The position numbers and the translations under genes are program-made. Shown in pieces: positions 24,318-35,862 of a DNA stretch of 64,000 nt; the stretch's first letter is position 1; each line of letters opens with the position of its first letter. The notes beneath the pieces are model-generated. The model was not told where the DNA came from. It made no database searches and worked only from the letters and a program-made list of their open reading frames with translations. Source of the DNA: Sordaria brevicollis (Eukaryota; Ascomycota; Sordariomycetes; Sordariales; Sordariaceae); NCBI GenBank assembly GCA_033439795.1, contig JAUTDP010000007.1, positions 3,100,001 through 3,164,000 on the forward strand. The letters run 5' to 3'.

Positions 24318-26640
24318 GCTTCTAGTAAGAAAAAATAGGGGAAGAAATAGGGGGGTTAGATTAATCGAAAATTACGATTCTGTATAGATAGGGCGCCTAA
24401 ATATTGAATAGAGATAATAGAATTACGGAGAATAAGCTAAACTACTATATAAAAACGATTAAAATCCGAATACTACTTCGTAACCGTAATTTCCATTTAA
24501 TAGTTCGTATAACTACTATTTATAATAATAACCGCCTAGATTCTTCTAAGTATTGAATATACTAACTTAAGTAGGTAATTTTCTAGAATCGTTGCCTACG
24601 TTTATTCGATTATAGATTTGAGGCTATTTTTAGTTGGTTTAATTGGGTATTCTTTTTGGATTTAAACTTTTATCCAATTTTAAATGTTTTCGATTAGGTT
24701 GAAATTAAAGGAATATAGCGGCTAAAATACAACGTTAGCGTTAATGAAGGTACGGATTATAAATACCTTTATCGATTTCGAATTATAATTTGGGGTATTA
24801 TTCTATATAACGATAAACGTCGAATTTTTTTATTAAAATTATTATAAAAGAGGGAGAATTTATTTTTAATAAAATGCGTTAATAATATTTCTTTAAGCTT
24901 TATAGTTTTAGAATAGAAACGTACCCTTTTTTTTACTTATAAAATAGGTTTAGAATATTTACCCTTTCGGTTTCAATTTAATTTTAATAAAATCCTCTAG
25001 CTTTTTATCCCTAAAAAGCGTAACGAAACGGCGGCCGTTATAAATACTATTTACCTACGTTTTATTAAATTAAATTTAGGTTTCCTATTCGAATAAGGTA
25101 AGGTTAATAAATTATAAGGTAAATTCTAAATGGAGATGTCGCGTTCTTTTAAAGAGAGGGAGGGTTACCGGCTATTCTATTCGACGAATTCCCTATTTCT
25201 CTATAGTTAATCGAATAATTTACTCTTTATAAGGTTCGAATTTAAGGATTTTCTATTTAAATTCGGTTTAAAATAGGAACCTTTTCGTCTTTTTGGGCGT
25301 ATTTATATATTATTTGAAAATATTGAAAATAATAGGAAGAATAAAGAATGGGCAATTATAGTAGTTATACCTAGGGATAATTTCGCGAATTACGTAGGTA
25401 TATTAAATTTACTTATTCTTTAATTAGAATTTAGAAGGAGAAATATCTTTAATTTACTTATAGGGAAATTTATTTCACAGTTAGATTAAAGCGCTTAATA
25501 ATCTCTTTATATTCTATATTAATATATTAACGTAATATTTTATAAATAAAGCGTTTTTCGTAGGTAGTGGCCGCTATTTTCTTTTTTTTAGGCGATTTTT
25601 TACTAGTAAAAGAGAAGTTAATAGGGTTAATCGAAAAGGAGAAGGAAATATTTACGTTTAAAGAAAGTAATAATAGGGGTTCCTACGCGGGGGAGGAGGG
25701 CGGCGCGTAATTTACTTCTATTTAACGATAACGAAGTTAAAGAAGGGTTAAGCTTTTAAAAGTAAAGGAAAAAGAGCGTAAAGGAATATTACGTTCTAAA
25801 GATAATAATTATTAATAAATAACGTAAAAAAGAAATTTAAATAATTTACTAAATACGATCCCTTATTCGCAACGAGCTTTTAATATTTATAAGGATTCGT
25901 ACTACTTTTAAATAGTCTGCGTAATTGTATAATTAGGCGGTAAAGATATTTTATTACTATTATACTTATTATAATTGTAATTAGAATCGCCGGTATAAAT
26001 AAAACTCTTTTTTTTATTATAATCGATATTACTACCTTCGTTTTAATATTAAATAGTTATTAGAGCCTTTTATTAAGAAGGTAGAAGTAAGTTAACGAAT
26101 TATAAGAGTTAGCGGCGGGGTATTAAAAATAAAAGGTTAATAATTATTAAAAATAAGGAGTATATTAAAGGGAGAGGGTTATATATATACTAAAGGGAGG
26201 GTTATATATAATTAATTAATTATTTAGTAATTTTAATAAGTATATAATTAATAGGGTAATTTATATAATAAGTAAATAAATATTAGATTTCGTCGATTCT
26301 AATTGAAATTTAATAAATAATAGCCTTTTTAAGTATAGTATATTTAAATAGTTAATTTGAGAGGTTATTAGATTTAATAGTTTAAATACCCAAAAAATCT
26401 ATTATTTATCGGTTTTTTCGGTTATAATCCTATTTTTTAATTAGTTAATTCCGCTAAACTGCTATAAATGCTTTAAAAGAGTACTATAATTTTACCGTTT
26501 TTAATAAGTAGAACGCTATAATTTAGGTGATTTTAGCGGTTGTATATTGGAATAAAGAGGGGGGGAGGGTAAGGGTAATCGAGTTATAAAGATTATTTAT
26601 TAATTTAATTTTGAGATTAGAATATTTTGACTAATTAGAG
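24318..26640. mobile_element. RIP-mutated repeat relic (AT-rich island)
   Basis: About 2.3 kb of A/T-dominated sequence with sharp edges. CpA and TpG are rare while CpG remains common and TpA is in excess. This is the dinucleotide pattern left by RIP, which changes CpA to TpA in duplicated DNA. Every frame is full of stops, so no protein survives. By established knowledge such relics in Neurospora are dead transposons and carry DNA methylation and H3K9 methylation. The original family cannot be named: I found no clear terminal repeats and no readable transposase motif. Confidence 0.88.
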
Positions 26641-26987
26641 TGCGTAGATAGAGTAGTTTTGGTTGGCAAAACCCCCTGTTCTACCCTGTTCTCCCCCTGT
26701 TAGAAAATATGGGGTAAGAACCGCGCTAACAAACAAACCAGCATCAAATAGTACGTCAGGTTGGGGTCGCGTTAAATTGAATGTAAATAGCTCCAAGGCG
26801 TTGCGAATTAGACAGTCAGCTATCCCAATTGTTAACTGGAAATTGCAGGCTGTGCCCTCTCCAAGAGGAGCATGGGATTGAACCTCAAACGAAGCAAATT
26901 GGTTCCACTGCAGCTTCCGAACCAGTTGCAGGGTGCCTGACTTGGAGGAAGTCAGTGCAATACAGTAGATACCCCTGTTTCTACAAG

Positions 26988-27041
26988 TAATCCGGGCAGC
27001 CAGTTTCCTTGTATTTAATGGGGATCTTGCAGAAGGGGGGG
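26988..27041. repeat. Internal direct repeat, copy 1
   Basis: Begins TAATCCGGGCAGC and ends in a run of G after TTGCAGAAG. It matches copy 2 at 27236-27288 over its full length, with differences that are mostly C/T and A/G transitions. Confidence 0.7.
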
Positions 27042-27235
27042 TCTGTGCATTGACCACCTAGAAGCTGTCGGCCACTCTTAAAGCGAGCCGGGGCTTCAAA
27101 AAGTGGAGTAAGTGGTCTAGTTGCCCGTGGTTGAGGGCTTGGCAATGTTCTATCCCAGCAAAATTGCACCCCTGTACCTGCAAATCCGGGCTTGGAGCCT
27201 TGCAATTTGCAGTTTGCAGCTCCAGTATTGGAAAA

Positions 27236-27288
27236 TAATTCGGGCAGCAATTTTCTTGCATATAATGGGGGATTTGCAGAAGAGGGGG
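27236..27288. repeat. Internal direct repeat, copy 2
   Basis: Begins TAATTCGGGCAGC and ends TTGCAGAAGAGGGGG, next to the right inverted repeat. It is the partner of 26988-27041. Confidence 0.7.
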
Positions 27289-27505
27289 TTGCAGAAGCAG
27301 GGGTATCTACTGTATGCAAGTTTCCCCGGAATTGCTGATGCAAGATGAGATGAAATGACAGGATCCAATGACCAGAATCACCAACAAAAGACAACAGCCT
27401 CAGAATTTACATGATATTCCTGATCAGGTGGATAGAAAGTTTCAAGTTTGGGATTTATAGCATTCCCTCTAGCCCACTGCTACCTGCTTACTTGGTACAT
27501 CTCGA

Positions 27506-27517
27506 GGGTTAGGGTTA
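27506..27517. repeat. Two telomere-like TTAGGG units
   Basis: GGGTTAGGGTTA read directly. TTAGGG is the Neurospora telomere unit, but two copies can occur by chance. No function supported. Confidence 0.4.
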
Positions 27518-27938
27518 CACAACAGAGACCCCTTTTTCGTAACATCATCCAGATCACTCACACTCAGACACTCTTGATATTGACCAGAATCAATCACCGC
27601 GGTAAGGAGAAAGACATTGATAGTCTCATCTTCTCCTTAGTATATTTAGGCTCAAGCAATGCCACAGCCAGTGGTGTCTAGGATTTTTCTCGCTCCCAGT
27701 GTTATTTTGATAGCAACAGCAAACCACCTCTTTATCGTAACCACTCCTTCTACTCATTTCTGACCAAGTGCATAATCGGCAATACCATAACCTTCCCCTT
27801 CCTTCTAGAACCTCATGTCCATATGGAGCTAGCTGCAAGTCCAAGTGATACTTTGAATTATATTCTGGAAGCCATGAACCGCTCGATTCTTTGAAGGTCC
27901 TGACAAGAATACACTAAGCGGCAAAGACATCAGATGGT

Positions 27939-30693
27939 TCATGCAGTCACTGCCTGAGAACCATTACCACCGACGCCGTTATCTGGGGAAGCATGAGCAT
28001 CGGCGAATCCTGGCCTCCACTTATGAAGGTATTTCTCTGCCAGGGGACGTGCATCCTCATCTGGAAAGGGAAGGCAATGTCAGTAAGCGGATCATCCAAC
28101 ACGGTCAGAAAAGTTGAAACTTACACTCTAGCCAAATCTCGTAAACGGTATCCAGAGCCATCTCCCTTGCTGGCGGCTTGAACATCACCACGTAAAGCAG
28201 ACTGGTCATAGCAAGGTGCACCGTGGCCGGATCACTGCAAAGAGTCTTGACGCGACTGAGAAGCTCCCTGCTGAGCTGGGGAACTTCCGATAAGAAGCGT
28301 GTGATGCCCTTGTCTTGACCCGTGGTGTAACTTAGGAAGCCATCCATTAAACGCAATGCGCACCGCTCGTAGTTCCGCGGCGCGCCAAGTCCCTCGCGTT
28401 CTGCTACTTTGTCGTTGTACCACTCCTCGTTGCACCATGCGATAGCAACGTCGATACGGCGCCGCCAGTCCTCAAGAACATAGTTGAAAAGCATTTCGCG
28501 GATCAGGTTGCTTAGACTCATTTGTGGGCGGCCAAGAGCGGTAGCATCGGCCTCCGTCTTGATACCGTCATTCAGGCCGACGGTGCTACGGGTGGCAAGT
28601 CGTGTTATCAATGTAAGCCATGAGTCGCGATCATGCGAGTTGGCGGCAAGGCGATTGAGGCCTGTCTTCTGTTTCTTGACCAGCGGATCCTCGAGACCCG
28701 AAAGAGGCCCAAATATGCGCATCGCAGTGACTTGGCTGACTCGGGCAGCAGATTCGGGGTTCAGGACAGGCGGAGGCGGCAGCCTGAACGGGCCGAGACC
28801 CAAAGTAGAATCCGGCTCAGCGTTCTGCTCAGGTGGTACCTCTGGAGGTGCGTTGTCCAGCTTGTTGAGTATTTGTTCAGTGTCCTCGGCAGCGTAGAAG
28901 TCGGGCTCGTAGGCATCGTCATCTTCTTCAACACCCAAAGGAGCCGTCTCAGGGTTAACCGCAGCTTGTTGCGCTGTCGTCGTTCCTGAGACGGGAACCG
29001 GGGCTGGTACTACAGCCGGTGCTGCAGCATATAATGCGGCTAATCGATCACGAACCCCCTGTGACAGTGTCAGCATAATTACCTCCATCGAAAACTCGCT
29101 GGAGGCTTACATTGATGGCCAAGTCAAGCTGCCCTTGGTCAATGGACCCCAGCGTCTTGACAGCAATTCTCGCAGTTAACGGTGCAGGAACGTTGGTTAC
29201 ATCAAACGCCTGCAAGCCTGCGTTGTTCGTGAGACTGAACACTTCAGCCAAAGTGTGGGGCCCTGGCGCGAGTGGTTGAATTTTGAGCGGAGGCTGAGGT
29301 GCGGCTGCCTCAGTCTTTTGCCTCTTCGCATCGCCAGGACTGGTAACAGCCTCCACGGGAAGGGCCCGCTTGCGGCTCGCTTCCTCAAGGAGCTCGGTTC
29401 GGGCACGCGTAAGCCGTTCATGAGCTTGAGTGATTCGCGGCGTCAACGGCCCGTGAGGATCCCTTAAATTCAAGTTAGTCATAGAATCATAAGTGTTGAC
29501 AAAACCTTTCATACCTCCTGGCAAGATTGCCCAATAACATCAGGGCGGTCTTGATCATTGACTTGATAATAATCTTGTTCTTAAGCGTCATTGGGGAGTT
29601 GGCCAGTTTGAGGGGGTTGAAGTTGGTAATCGCATTGATGATACGGCTGGAGGTGGCAGGACGAGAGCGAACAAGGATGGCCAAAGTGTTGAGGGTGGCA
29701 TCTACAATTAGAGGGTCGCTGTATGATGGGATAGGAAGGTGGTTAGCCAGCTATACATGCAAGAAGGGCACACTTTACGAACCTGCTATGATCCTGGAGC
29801 CCACCAAGCATCCTGTCAAGAAGGCCAATGGCTTCAGCCTCGAGAAGCCGAGAGTCTAGAAGATCGTGATTGGGAGGGATTATGTTCAGGTTGACGTCCA
29901 GGCCAGAGTGCTGCCATAAGCTGTTAGTGAATATCCCAAGAACGCGAGCAAGAATGTAACAACCTTCGGTTCGCTGCCGTTTGACGCCGTCTGGGCAAGG
30001 ATAACTCGTTGGACAAACTTGATACAGCAGAGCTTGACCGGTGTTGGAGCACCATCCCAGACTGACAATATCTTTGCCTTGATCGCTGACATAGTCTCCC
30101 ATGCAGGTTTGTGGTAGGAATTGGAGATACTGCGCGTCAAGATGGTTAGTGACTAGGGGCCATGAAGAGATGCGCTGAACTGTCTCGGGCAAGACCGGTG
30201 GAATTCGCTAGCACATGTGTGTCTGATGGAGTGCAGAGGAGGAGCAGACAGTGGGAACCATAACACAGGATATCATGGACATCAGACACACAACATACGA
30301 GACCACGTAGCGCCGAAGCAAGGCCATCGACCCTAGTAGGTGCAATACTTACATCCATTTCACGATAACTGGATACGCACTCGCCGCCGCCATGATACCG
30401 CCCTTGAGTATTAGGGGATCCTGATCAGGAGCTTCCAGCAGTGACCGTACCGCATCTATTGTCATCACAGTCAAGCTCTCCTTGTCTGCCGTCCTCAACG
30501 CTGGACAAGCGAGCGCTTCTGCGATAAAGTCGGCAGCCCATCTCCGCAGCTCGACCGGAATAGACGGAGGGGTGATGGGCAAAATACCCTGGACGATCTG
30601 TCTGAAATAGGAAGGGTTTTCGAAGGCCGTCTTCCGGGCAGCTGCGAGCTGTTTGAACTTCTCGCTCATTGAATCCTCTACAGGGGAAGCCAT
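27939..30693 (-). CDS. pta1: Pta1/symplekin subunit of the mRNA cleavage and polyadenylation factor
   Basis: Scaffold subunit of the nuclear CPF complex that cleaves and polyadenylates pre-mRNA. Seven exons on the minus strand: 30693-30353, 30129-29964, 29910-29783, 29718-29515, 29462-29111, 29058-28125, 28060-27939; 748 aa, all phases consistent. The N-terminal half shows the Symplekin/Pta1 helical-repeat domain, with the typical runs WETMSAIKAKIL, KLCCIKFVQRV, DPLIVDATLNTL and FNPLKLANSPMTLKNK. An acidic Pro-rich linker follows, then a helical C-terminal region ending in a short tail. The intron at 29911-29963 uses a weak donor (GTTGTT). The start ATG is followed by a short acidic leader. 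Divergent from coa3 about 1 kb away. Confidence 0.93.
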
Positions 30694-31688
30694 GGTGATC
30701 AGTGTTTATGCACTGCGCGACCCAGGTGAAGGTGAGGGGTGGGTGATATATGAAGAGATGTTGATAGTATGATTGCAAGACGCGGTAACGCAGTAGGTGC
30801 AAGTGTATGATTGCGATGTAGGTCTCAAGAGTCTACGAAAAGCTGCTCGCTGGATGGGTGCGCAGGTGCAAAACGCAAGAGATTCAGCCCAGGCAACACA
30901 GCTTCTCTGCCTGCCCGTTGTCGTTGACCCAAGACTCAATCCAGAGACAGTCCCTCAATTCTGTTGTATGTTGGTTCCAATGGATTCGAGATGATGCCAC
31001 TCATCCTACGCGACGTAGAAGCGCTGCGTATCGTCCCGTCCTTGTTATGTGCTTAATCGGCGTCCGTCGAGAGTTGCGATCGATCCTGGTGAACTAGCCG
31101 GCGTAGCTCAATAACTGGAAGCAGTGGGGTTGGAATCCAATTCGGAAGCCGTCGTCAATCCCCTTGGGCAATGATCGGTGTCGAGAAATTCCAAGGCTTG
31201 CTTCTTCGTCTTGGTTTCAATCGTGTGATCGTTTGCGTGGTGAACGTGGTGCAGTTGTAGTTTATATTAATCCTTGTAGGTTTGGCAACTGGAGCTTCAG
31301 TTTCACTAGAAACCTTCTTGACGCGCCGTCATTGTCTTGAAGTACCTAGCAGGGGCAGGGTGTTGGCGCACGGATCTTACTGGCTAGGAACAACCAGCAC
31401 AAGCACACATGCGGTTGTCATGCCTGCCGCGACTATGTAAATGGATTGCCTGCCGCAAGTTGTTCAAGAAATCCGATACCCGGACCATAACGGGCAGCTT
31501 CGCCTGTCTGGCGGCACAGCGCTGATGAGAGCTGATAAGCTTTCTAGTGCACCGTAGAAGCATATACGGCAACATCCGACCCACCCATCTTTTTCCCAGA
31601 TCCGTCTGCTGTCTCGAAGACGACATCATCCGGTGCCAGAGCTGCCCACCATTGTTTAGCTTTGAAAACCAGTCAATTCTATAGCAAG
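30694..31688. promoter_or_regulatory. Divergent intergenic region pta1/coa3
   Basis: About 1 kb between two divergently transcribed housekeeping genes, so it should contain both promoters. No specific element recognised. A tRNA-like string at about 31090-31150 was examined and rejected. Confidence 0.45.
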
Positions 31689-32102
31689 ATGCCCGGGTAG
31701 GACACGCATCCGCTGCGCCGAATTTCCGCCCGCAACAGCACTAATTATAAAGCTAAACAGCCGTCCCAACTCCGGTTACTACGACCGCAACCACCGCCAG
31801 TCGGCGGCTCTGATTCGCGCGCGCCGCCCGTACCTCTTCAAGAACGCTGTCCTCGGTGCCAGTATTACCGCTTTCACCCTCGCCGTCTGTACGTCACCTT
31901 ACCTTCCATACAAGTCTACACGAGATCGCTCGACAAGCTCGAAGACAACAGCAATCGATTCACTACGCACTACTGCCGTCCTGCCCGCCGAGTCCATACG
32001 CCCTTGAGCTAACAAAACGCCCCCTGCTGTTTAGATGCCTACACCCTGAACGTTGTCGGCCAGGACGAGTTTGAGGACGTCAAGGTTCCCGAGAAGAAAT
32101 AG
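31689..32102 (+). CDS. coa3: Cytochrome c oxidase assembly factor COA3
   Basis: Tiny mitochondrial inner-membrane protein that works with Cox14 and Mss51 in Cox1 translation control and complex IV assembly. Three exons: 31689-31696, 31761-31888, 32035-32102; 67 aa. The family signature is clear: SGYYDRNHRQSAALIRARRP, then a single membrane helix (about residues 26-46), then YTLNVVGQDEFEDVKVP. The start lies on an 8-nt exon (ATGCCCGG), spliced after a GCTAAACAG branch/acceptor; without it the frame has no ATG. Length agrees with fungal COA3 proteins (about 65-85 aa). The gene is too short and split to appear as a long open frame. Confidence 0.9.
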
Positions 32103-32711
32103 ACGAATGTAATATCAACTCTGTGGCATCGGCCACTGCGGACTGGTACGGGCATCCAAGAGGGCGGCCCCGGCCGTGTACATTATGATGGCGTTCAGGC
32201 AACGGAACGGGACGGAACACAGCTTTTTTGGATGAAAAACAAGGAGTCAAAGACTCCCTCGCGGAGGAGTTCATACCCCAGCAGTGTTGTATTTGTGATT
32301 TAGGAGTATCCAAAAAGGTGCCTTCTCCACGAAAGGCATATATATAATGTTTCCCGACCATATCTCGTATGTAAAGGGGGCAGGGTGTGAAAGGTCCCGA
32401 AATCCCAAACGCTCAGTATAACAACTTGCCCAGCTACCCTGCACTGGCATATACACAATGGTTGACTTTGGTTGAGCCAACGAACATTTCCACCCGAACT
32501 CCAAACTTTGAACCTCCCAAACATGCCACTGTGAATGAAATCATCTATGAACCCCATGAACTCCTTCCCACCGTTCGCTCAATGCCACAATAGGTACAGA
32601 GCGGAGGAAAACACCTTTCATGCTTGAGTTGGTAATCCGAATGCTCCTGAAGAAAATAAACAAATCTGTCTGCTTGCAATGTCATGCTTCTCGGCCATGC
32701 TCCTAAGCGTT
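32103..32711. other. Convergent 3' region coa3 / Dep1-like gene
   Basis: Non-coding by eye, holding the 3' UTRs of the two converging genes. Nothing else seen. Confidence 0.5.
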
Positions 32712-34973
32712 TCATGAAGCCTGAGGAACACCTTCCCGTTTCATTGCCTGCTCTGGCCCAAGTTTGGCGCCCTTCACTGGCTCGTGAGCACCGGAAGCAT
32801 GTCCTTTCTGTATATGGACCGGGTGCGCATCCCCGTTGACTGCGACAAACCCGTTTGTGGTATACGGCCCCATTGGTTGTTGCGAGTGGTGTCGTGGTCC
32901 AGAGGGAGGCCCAGCAAAAGGAACCTCATGATGTAACTGTTGCCGCTGCATCTGATGGGCTGGGTGGTTCGGGTTCGCCCAAGGTGTCTGCTCGATAAAC
33001 TGCTCACCGGCGGGGCCGAGGGGAGTTCGTCCAAAGGGAAGCCCGGCGGAGGAGTACTCTTGGTGGAAAGCAGGAGGATAATTCGGCATAGGTCGAGGAG
33101 GGGCAGGCTCGCGAGATTGCTATATTGCGGTTAGCATAAGTTGATACAAGCCCTTTACGTATCTCGAATACTCACAGCTATAGCTTCCAGGTCGCGTTCT
33201 ACCTGATCCTCAGATGCGCCATGTATTGGTGGCGCAGCAGGAAATCCAACATGTTTGGCGAAGCCAGACAAGATCGACACTTCCTTGTTGTACGCAACCG
33301 CATTGCGAATATTCTGTGTTTTTGCTGCGGGATAATGAATTCCGTAGTCGGGTATAGCGTTGGCGAACCGTCTGCGCTCTTGTTGTATATCGTACCACTC
33401 CTGGCCAAGCTCCTCGAGCACCTTCTCACGCGACTCGCGAACCGCTTGGTGGTATTGCGATAGGATCTGTGCTCGTTCTGCCACCGCACGCCTTTGAAGC
33501 ATCGCCATTCTGAATTGTAGCTCGAGTGTGCTTGTCTTGATCCTCTCCTCGCGTCGGGCGTTCAGGCATTGTAGCATCGCAAGATACTCGGGATGGGTGG
33601 GGTTTTCGCAGGTAAGCATGGCTTCTTCCTGATTAAGCTGCTCTAGACGTTCCTGGTATAGGCTGCGGGGTTGTTAGGTTCTGACCTCATAATGTAAACG
33701 ATAACTGGCAAACTCACCGCTCTCGAAAACTGCTAAACTGCTTTTCAATCGCTGTGAGCTCCTCCCAGGCGGACTTTTTTCGCTCCACTGCGGTTACCCG
33801 TTAGTATGTGCGAGGAATAATGAACGAAAGAAAAGGGTCCCACGTACACTCTTCTTCGTTTCTGTGGGCTGCTTCAGCCTCCTCGTCGATATCATCGACT
33901 TGGTCCTCCTCAACTTGCGCTCCGGAGTCTTCAACGGCAACAACGTCGGTGTCAGCAGAAGCGTCGACGTTTGTCTCTTCAGCCTCATCCCCAGCTGGCT
34001 CACCAGGGGTGGGACTCTTTCTTTTCTTCGCAAAACCGCGTTTTCCTTTCTCTGTTCGGCCGTCTGACGCGTCATCTTCGATCACCTCCGTGGGCTCCGC
34101 CTCGTCCTTCGATGCGCTACCGGGACCGGCCATAGCGACTGGCTCATCATTATTATCTTCTTCGGCAGACTGGTTTCCGCTTTCGGGGTTCGGCGAAATA
34201 ACCTCGATGTCAACGACAGGCACGTCATCGGTTGAGAGCTCTTCGGTAGAGGGATTTGACTCGGTCCGTTTCTTGAGCGGTTGGCTGAGTTCTGGCTGCT
34301 CGGTAATTGAGGAGCGTTTCCGCTTTATGGTGTCATGTCGAGGCGATAGTGTGAGGACTTTTTCCGTGGAGGCGGAAACTGATTGTACTTTCTTCGCCAG
34401 CACGGGAGATCGCACGGCTGGAAGTTCAGCAGCAGATTCAGGCTCTTCCTCACTCAACCCTTCCGAGACCTCTTCGTCTCCCTCTTCTGCTCCTTCCGAT
34501 GGAGAATTTCGCCCGCTGGCGGTGTTTTCGGGTTCGTAATCAGCTTTGATTTGCTGCTGAAGCTTGCTGGGGCTGGGCTCGAACGTCCGATCGCGGCGGT
34601 CGGTGAATTGTCGAGTTCCGGGCTCACCCGCGGTGTCCACGATGTCGCGCGATACTCGATCTTTCGGTGGTGTGTCGTAAAGCCTCTCTGTCTCTGCCTC
34701 GGAGTCGTCGTTGATATCCACGTCCGACAGCTTGCTCTCGTCGTCAGTCTCGGCGCCAAGGTCTGAGTCGGCGGCATCGAGATTGTCAGTTCGGACCGAC
34801 GTCTCGCGATGTTGTGAGTGGTTGCTGTTCATGTCCAAGTCCATTTCGTCAGAATCGCCATGCTTGTCTTCGACGTCGCTGAGCGGACTCGAAACATCGC
34901 TGGGGCTATGTTGTAGTAGAGGCGGAGGGGGGCTCGAGAGGGCCAAGGACAGCGCGGTGTCACCGGTAGCCAT
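32712..34973 (-). CDS. Sds3-like domain protein, probable Dep1 subunit of the Rpd3L deacetylase complex
   Basis: Four exons: 34973-33848, 33787-33718, 33662-33176, 33119-32712; 696 aa. The first 370 residues are very acidic and Ser-rich, with a basic patch (KKRKSP). Residues about 377-500 form the Sds3/Dep1/BRMS1 coiled-coil region: KKSAWEELTAIEKQFSSFRE, then EYLAMLQCLNARREERIKT, and a helix with YHQAVRESREKVLEEL. The C-terminal 135 residues are Pro/Gln/His-rich. In yeast Dep1 and Sds3 hold the Rpd3L histone deacetylase together in the nucleus. The long acidic N-terminus favours Dep1 over Sds3, but this choice is inference. Start ATG at 34973. Confidence 0.85.
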
Positions 34974-35862
34974 CGCGGATCATAGAATCCGACGAGATCA
35001 AAGCTAAGTAAAGACGCGCCGATGTTGATTTGAGCGTACTAGGAGTGGAAAGTTGAAAGCCACGTAGAATTGGGTAGTGGGCGGCGGACTGGACTTCCGA
35101 ACTGCACGGGCAGCTCAAGAGCAGCGCCTTAAGTGGTGGCGCGAAGAGCAGGATGAAGTGTATTGATGCTGTGAGGTAGGAGGATTCGTGTTCGCACACA
35201 ATTAAATGTCTCGGGAATATAGTTATCTTGTCGGTACGAGGGTCCGATTGTCGAGAAGTTCGGTCGAGGTAGAAGGACAGATCGGGTGGGTGAGGAGCAG
35301 TGATCGATTGACGAGACTGGAAGCTGGAGAACTGAAGCGCCCACAGCACCGCACCGGGCAGCACCACACAAATGGGCAACCGGTTTCTGGGGGGCTCCAT
35401 TGCCTGCCCGCTTGCCTGCCGCTGCCGCCGCTGCCCGTCTCCAGCATGCCTAGCGCACCGCACGACAGAAAGATGATGGCAGGCGGTCAGACTTGGCAAT
35501 TCCGATAACGACTGATAAGGTGAATTTTTTGGATGCATCAATGTTCCACGGTCCTCGCTGGACTCGTCTTTGCGATGCGCAGTGGGGAAAGCAGAAACAG
35601 CGACCCTGGAGACCCTGGACCATTGAACCCGCCTTCCACCCAGAAATTGGTCTCTGCTGTTTGCAGTGTACAACATCCTACCTAGAATTTAAAAGCTACT
35701 TTCTCCAATTCGACTCTTACACCACTTGGCAGTCGAGCTTCTTTTTCGTCTTATTGTCGAACTTCAGTTGTTCTGTGCTCCTATAACCAAGTCAATCACA
35801 CTGTCTGATTGGCGAACCGTGCCACTTCCATTTGCGCTTCGACACAGCTCGCGAACATCAAG
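34974..35862. promoter_or_regulatory. Divergent promoter region Dep1-like / nop12
   Basis: About 0.9 kb between divergent genes; both promoters must lie here. Open frames are short and overlapping. I cannot support particular binding sites. Confidence 0.5.

Larger units (their letters stand above)
26961..27314. mobile_element. Short terminal-inverted-repeat element (MITE-like)
   Basis: The left end reads TACAGTAGATACCCCTG and the right end is its exact reverse complement; the match extends to 26 bp with two differences, both transitions. TGCAA flanks the element on both sides (26956-26960 and 27315-27319), as a 5-bp target duplication would; alternatively the outer TA is the target site and the ends begin CAGT, as in the pogo/Fot1 group. 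It has no coding capacity, at 354 bp. Inside, a unit of about 53 bp is present twice in direct orientation. Confidence 0.65.
26641..27938. other. Non-coding region flanking the relic
   Basis: Contains the short inverted-repeat element (26961-27314), a small telomere-like tract (27506-27517) and the 3' side of the Pta1 gene. Short open frames are unbiased. Confidence 0.5.

Noticed and set aside
24318..26640. Attempt to read a transposase in the AT-rich island
   Set aside because: Faint charged or DDE-like strings appear only if stops are ignored; not enough to name a family.
27506..27517. Interstitial telomere
   Set aside because: Only two TTAGGG units, expected by chance at this scale.
31090..31155. 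tRNA-like string with TAGCTCAATAACTGG and GGTTGGAATCC
   Set aside because: The A- and B-box-like parts are too close together, the B box has a central mismatch and no acceptor stem forms.
33808..34539. 243-codon Ser-rich frame on the plus strand
   Set aside because: It is an antisense shadow of the acidic N-terminus of the Dep1-like gene.
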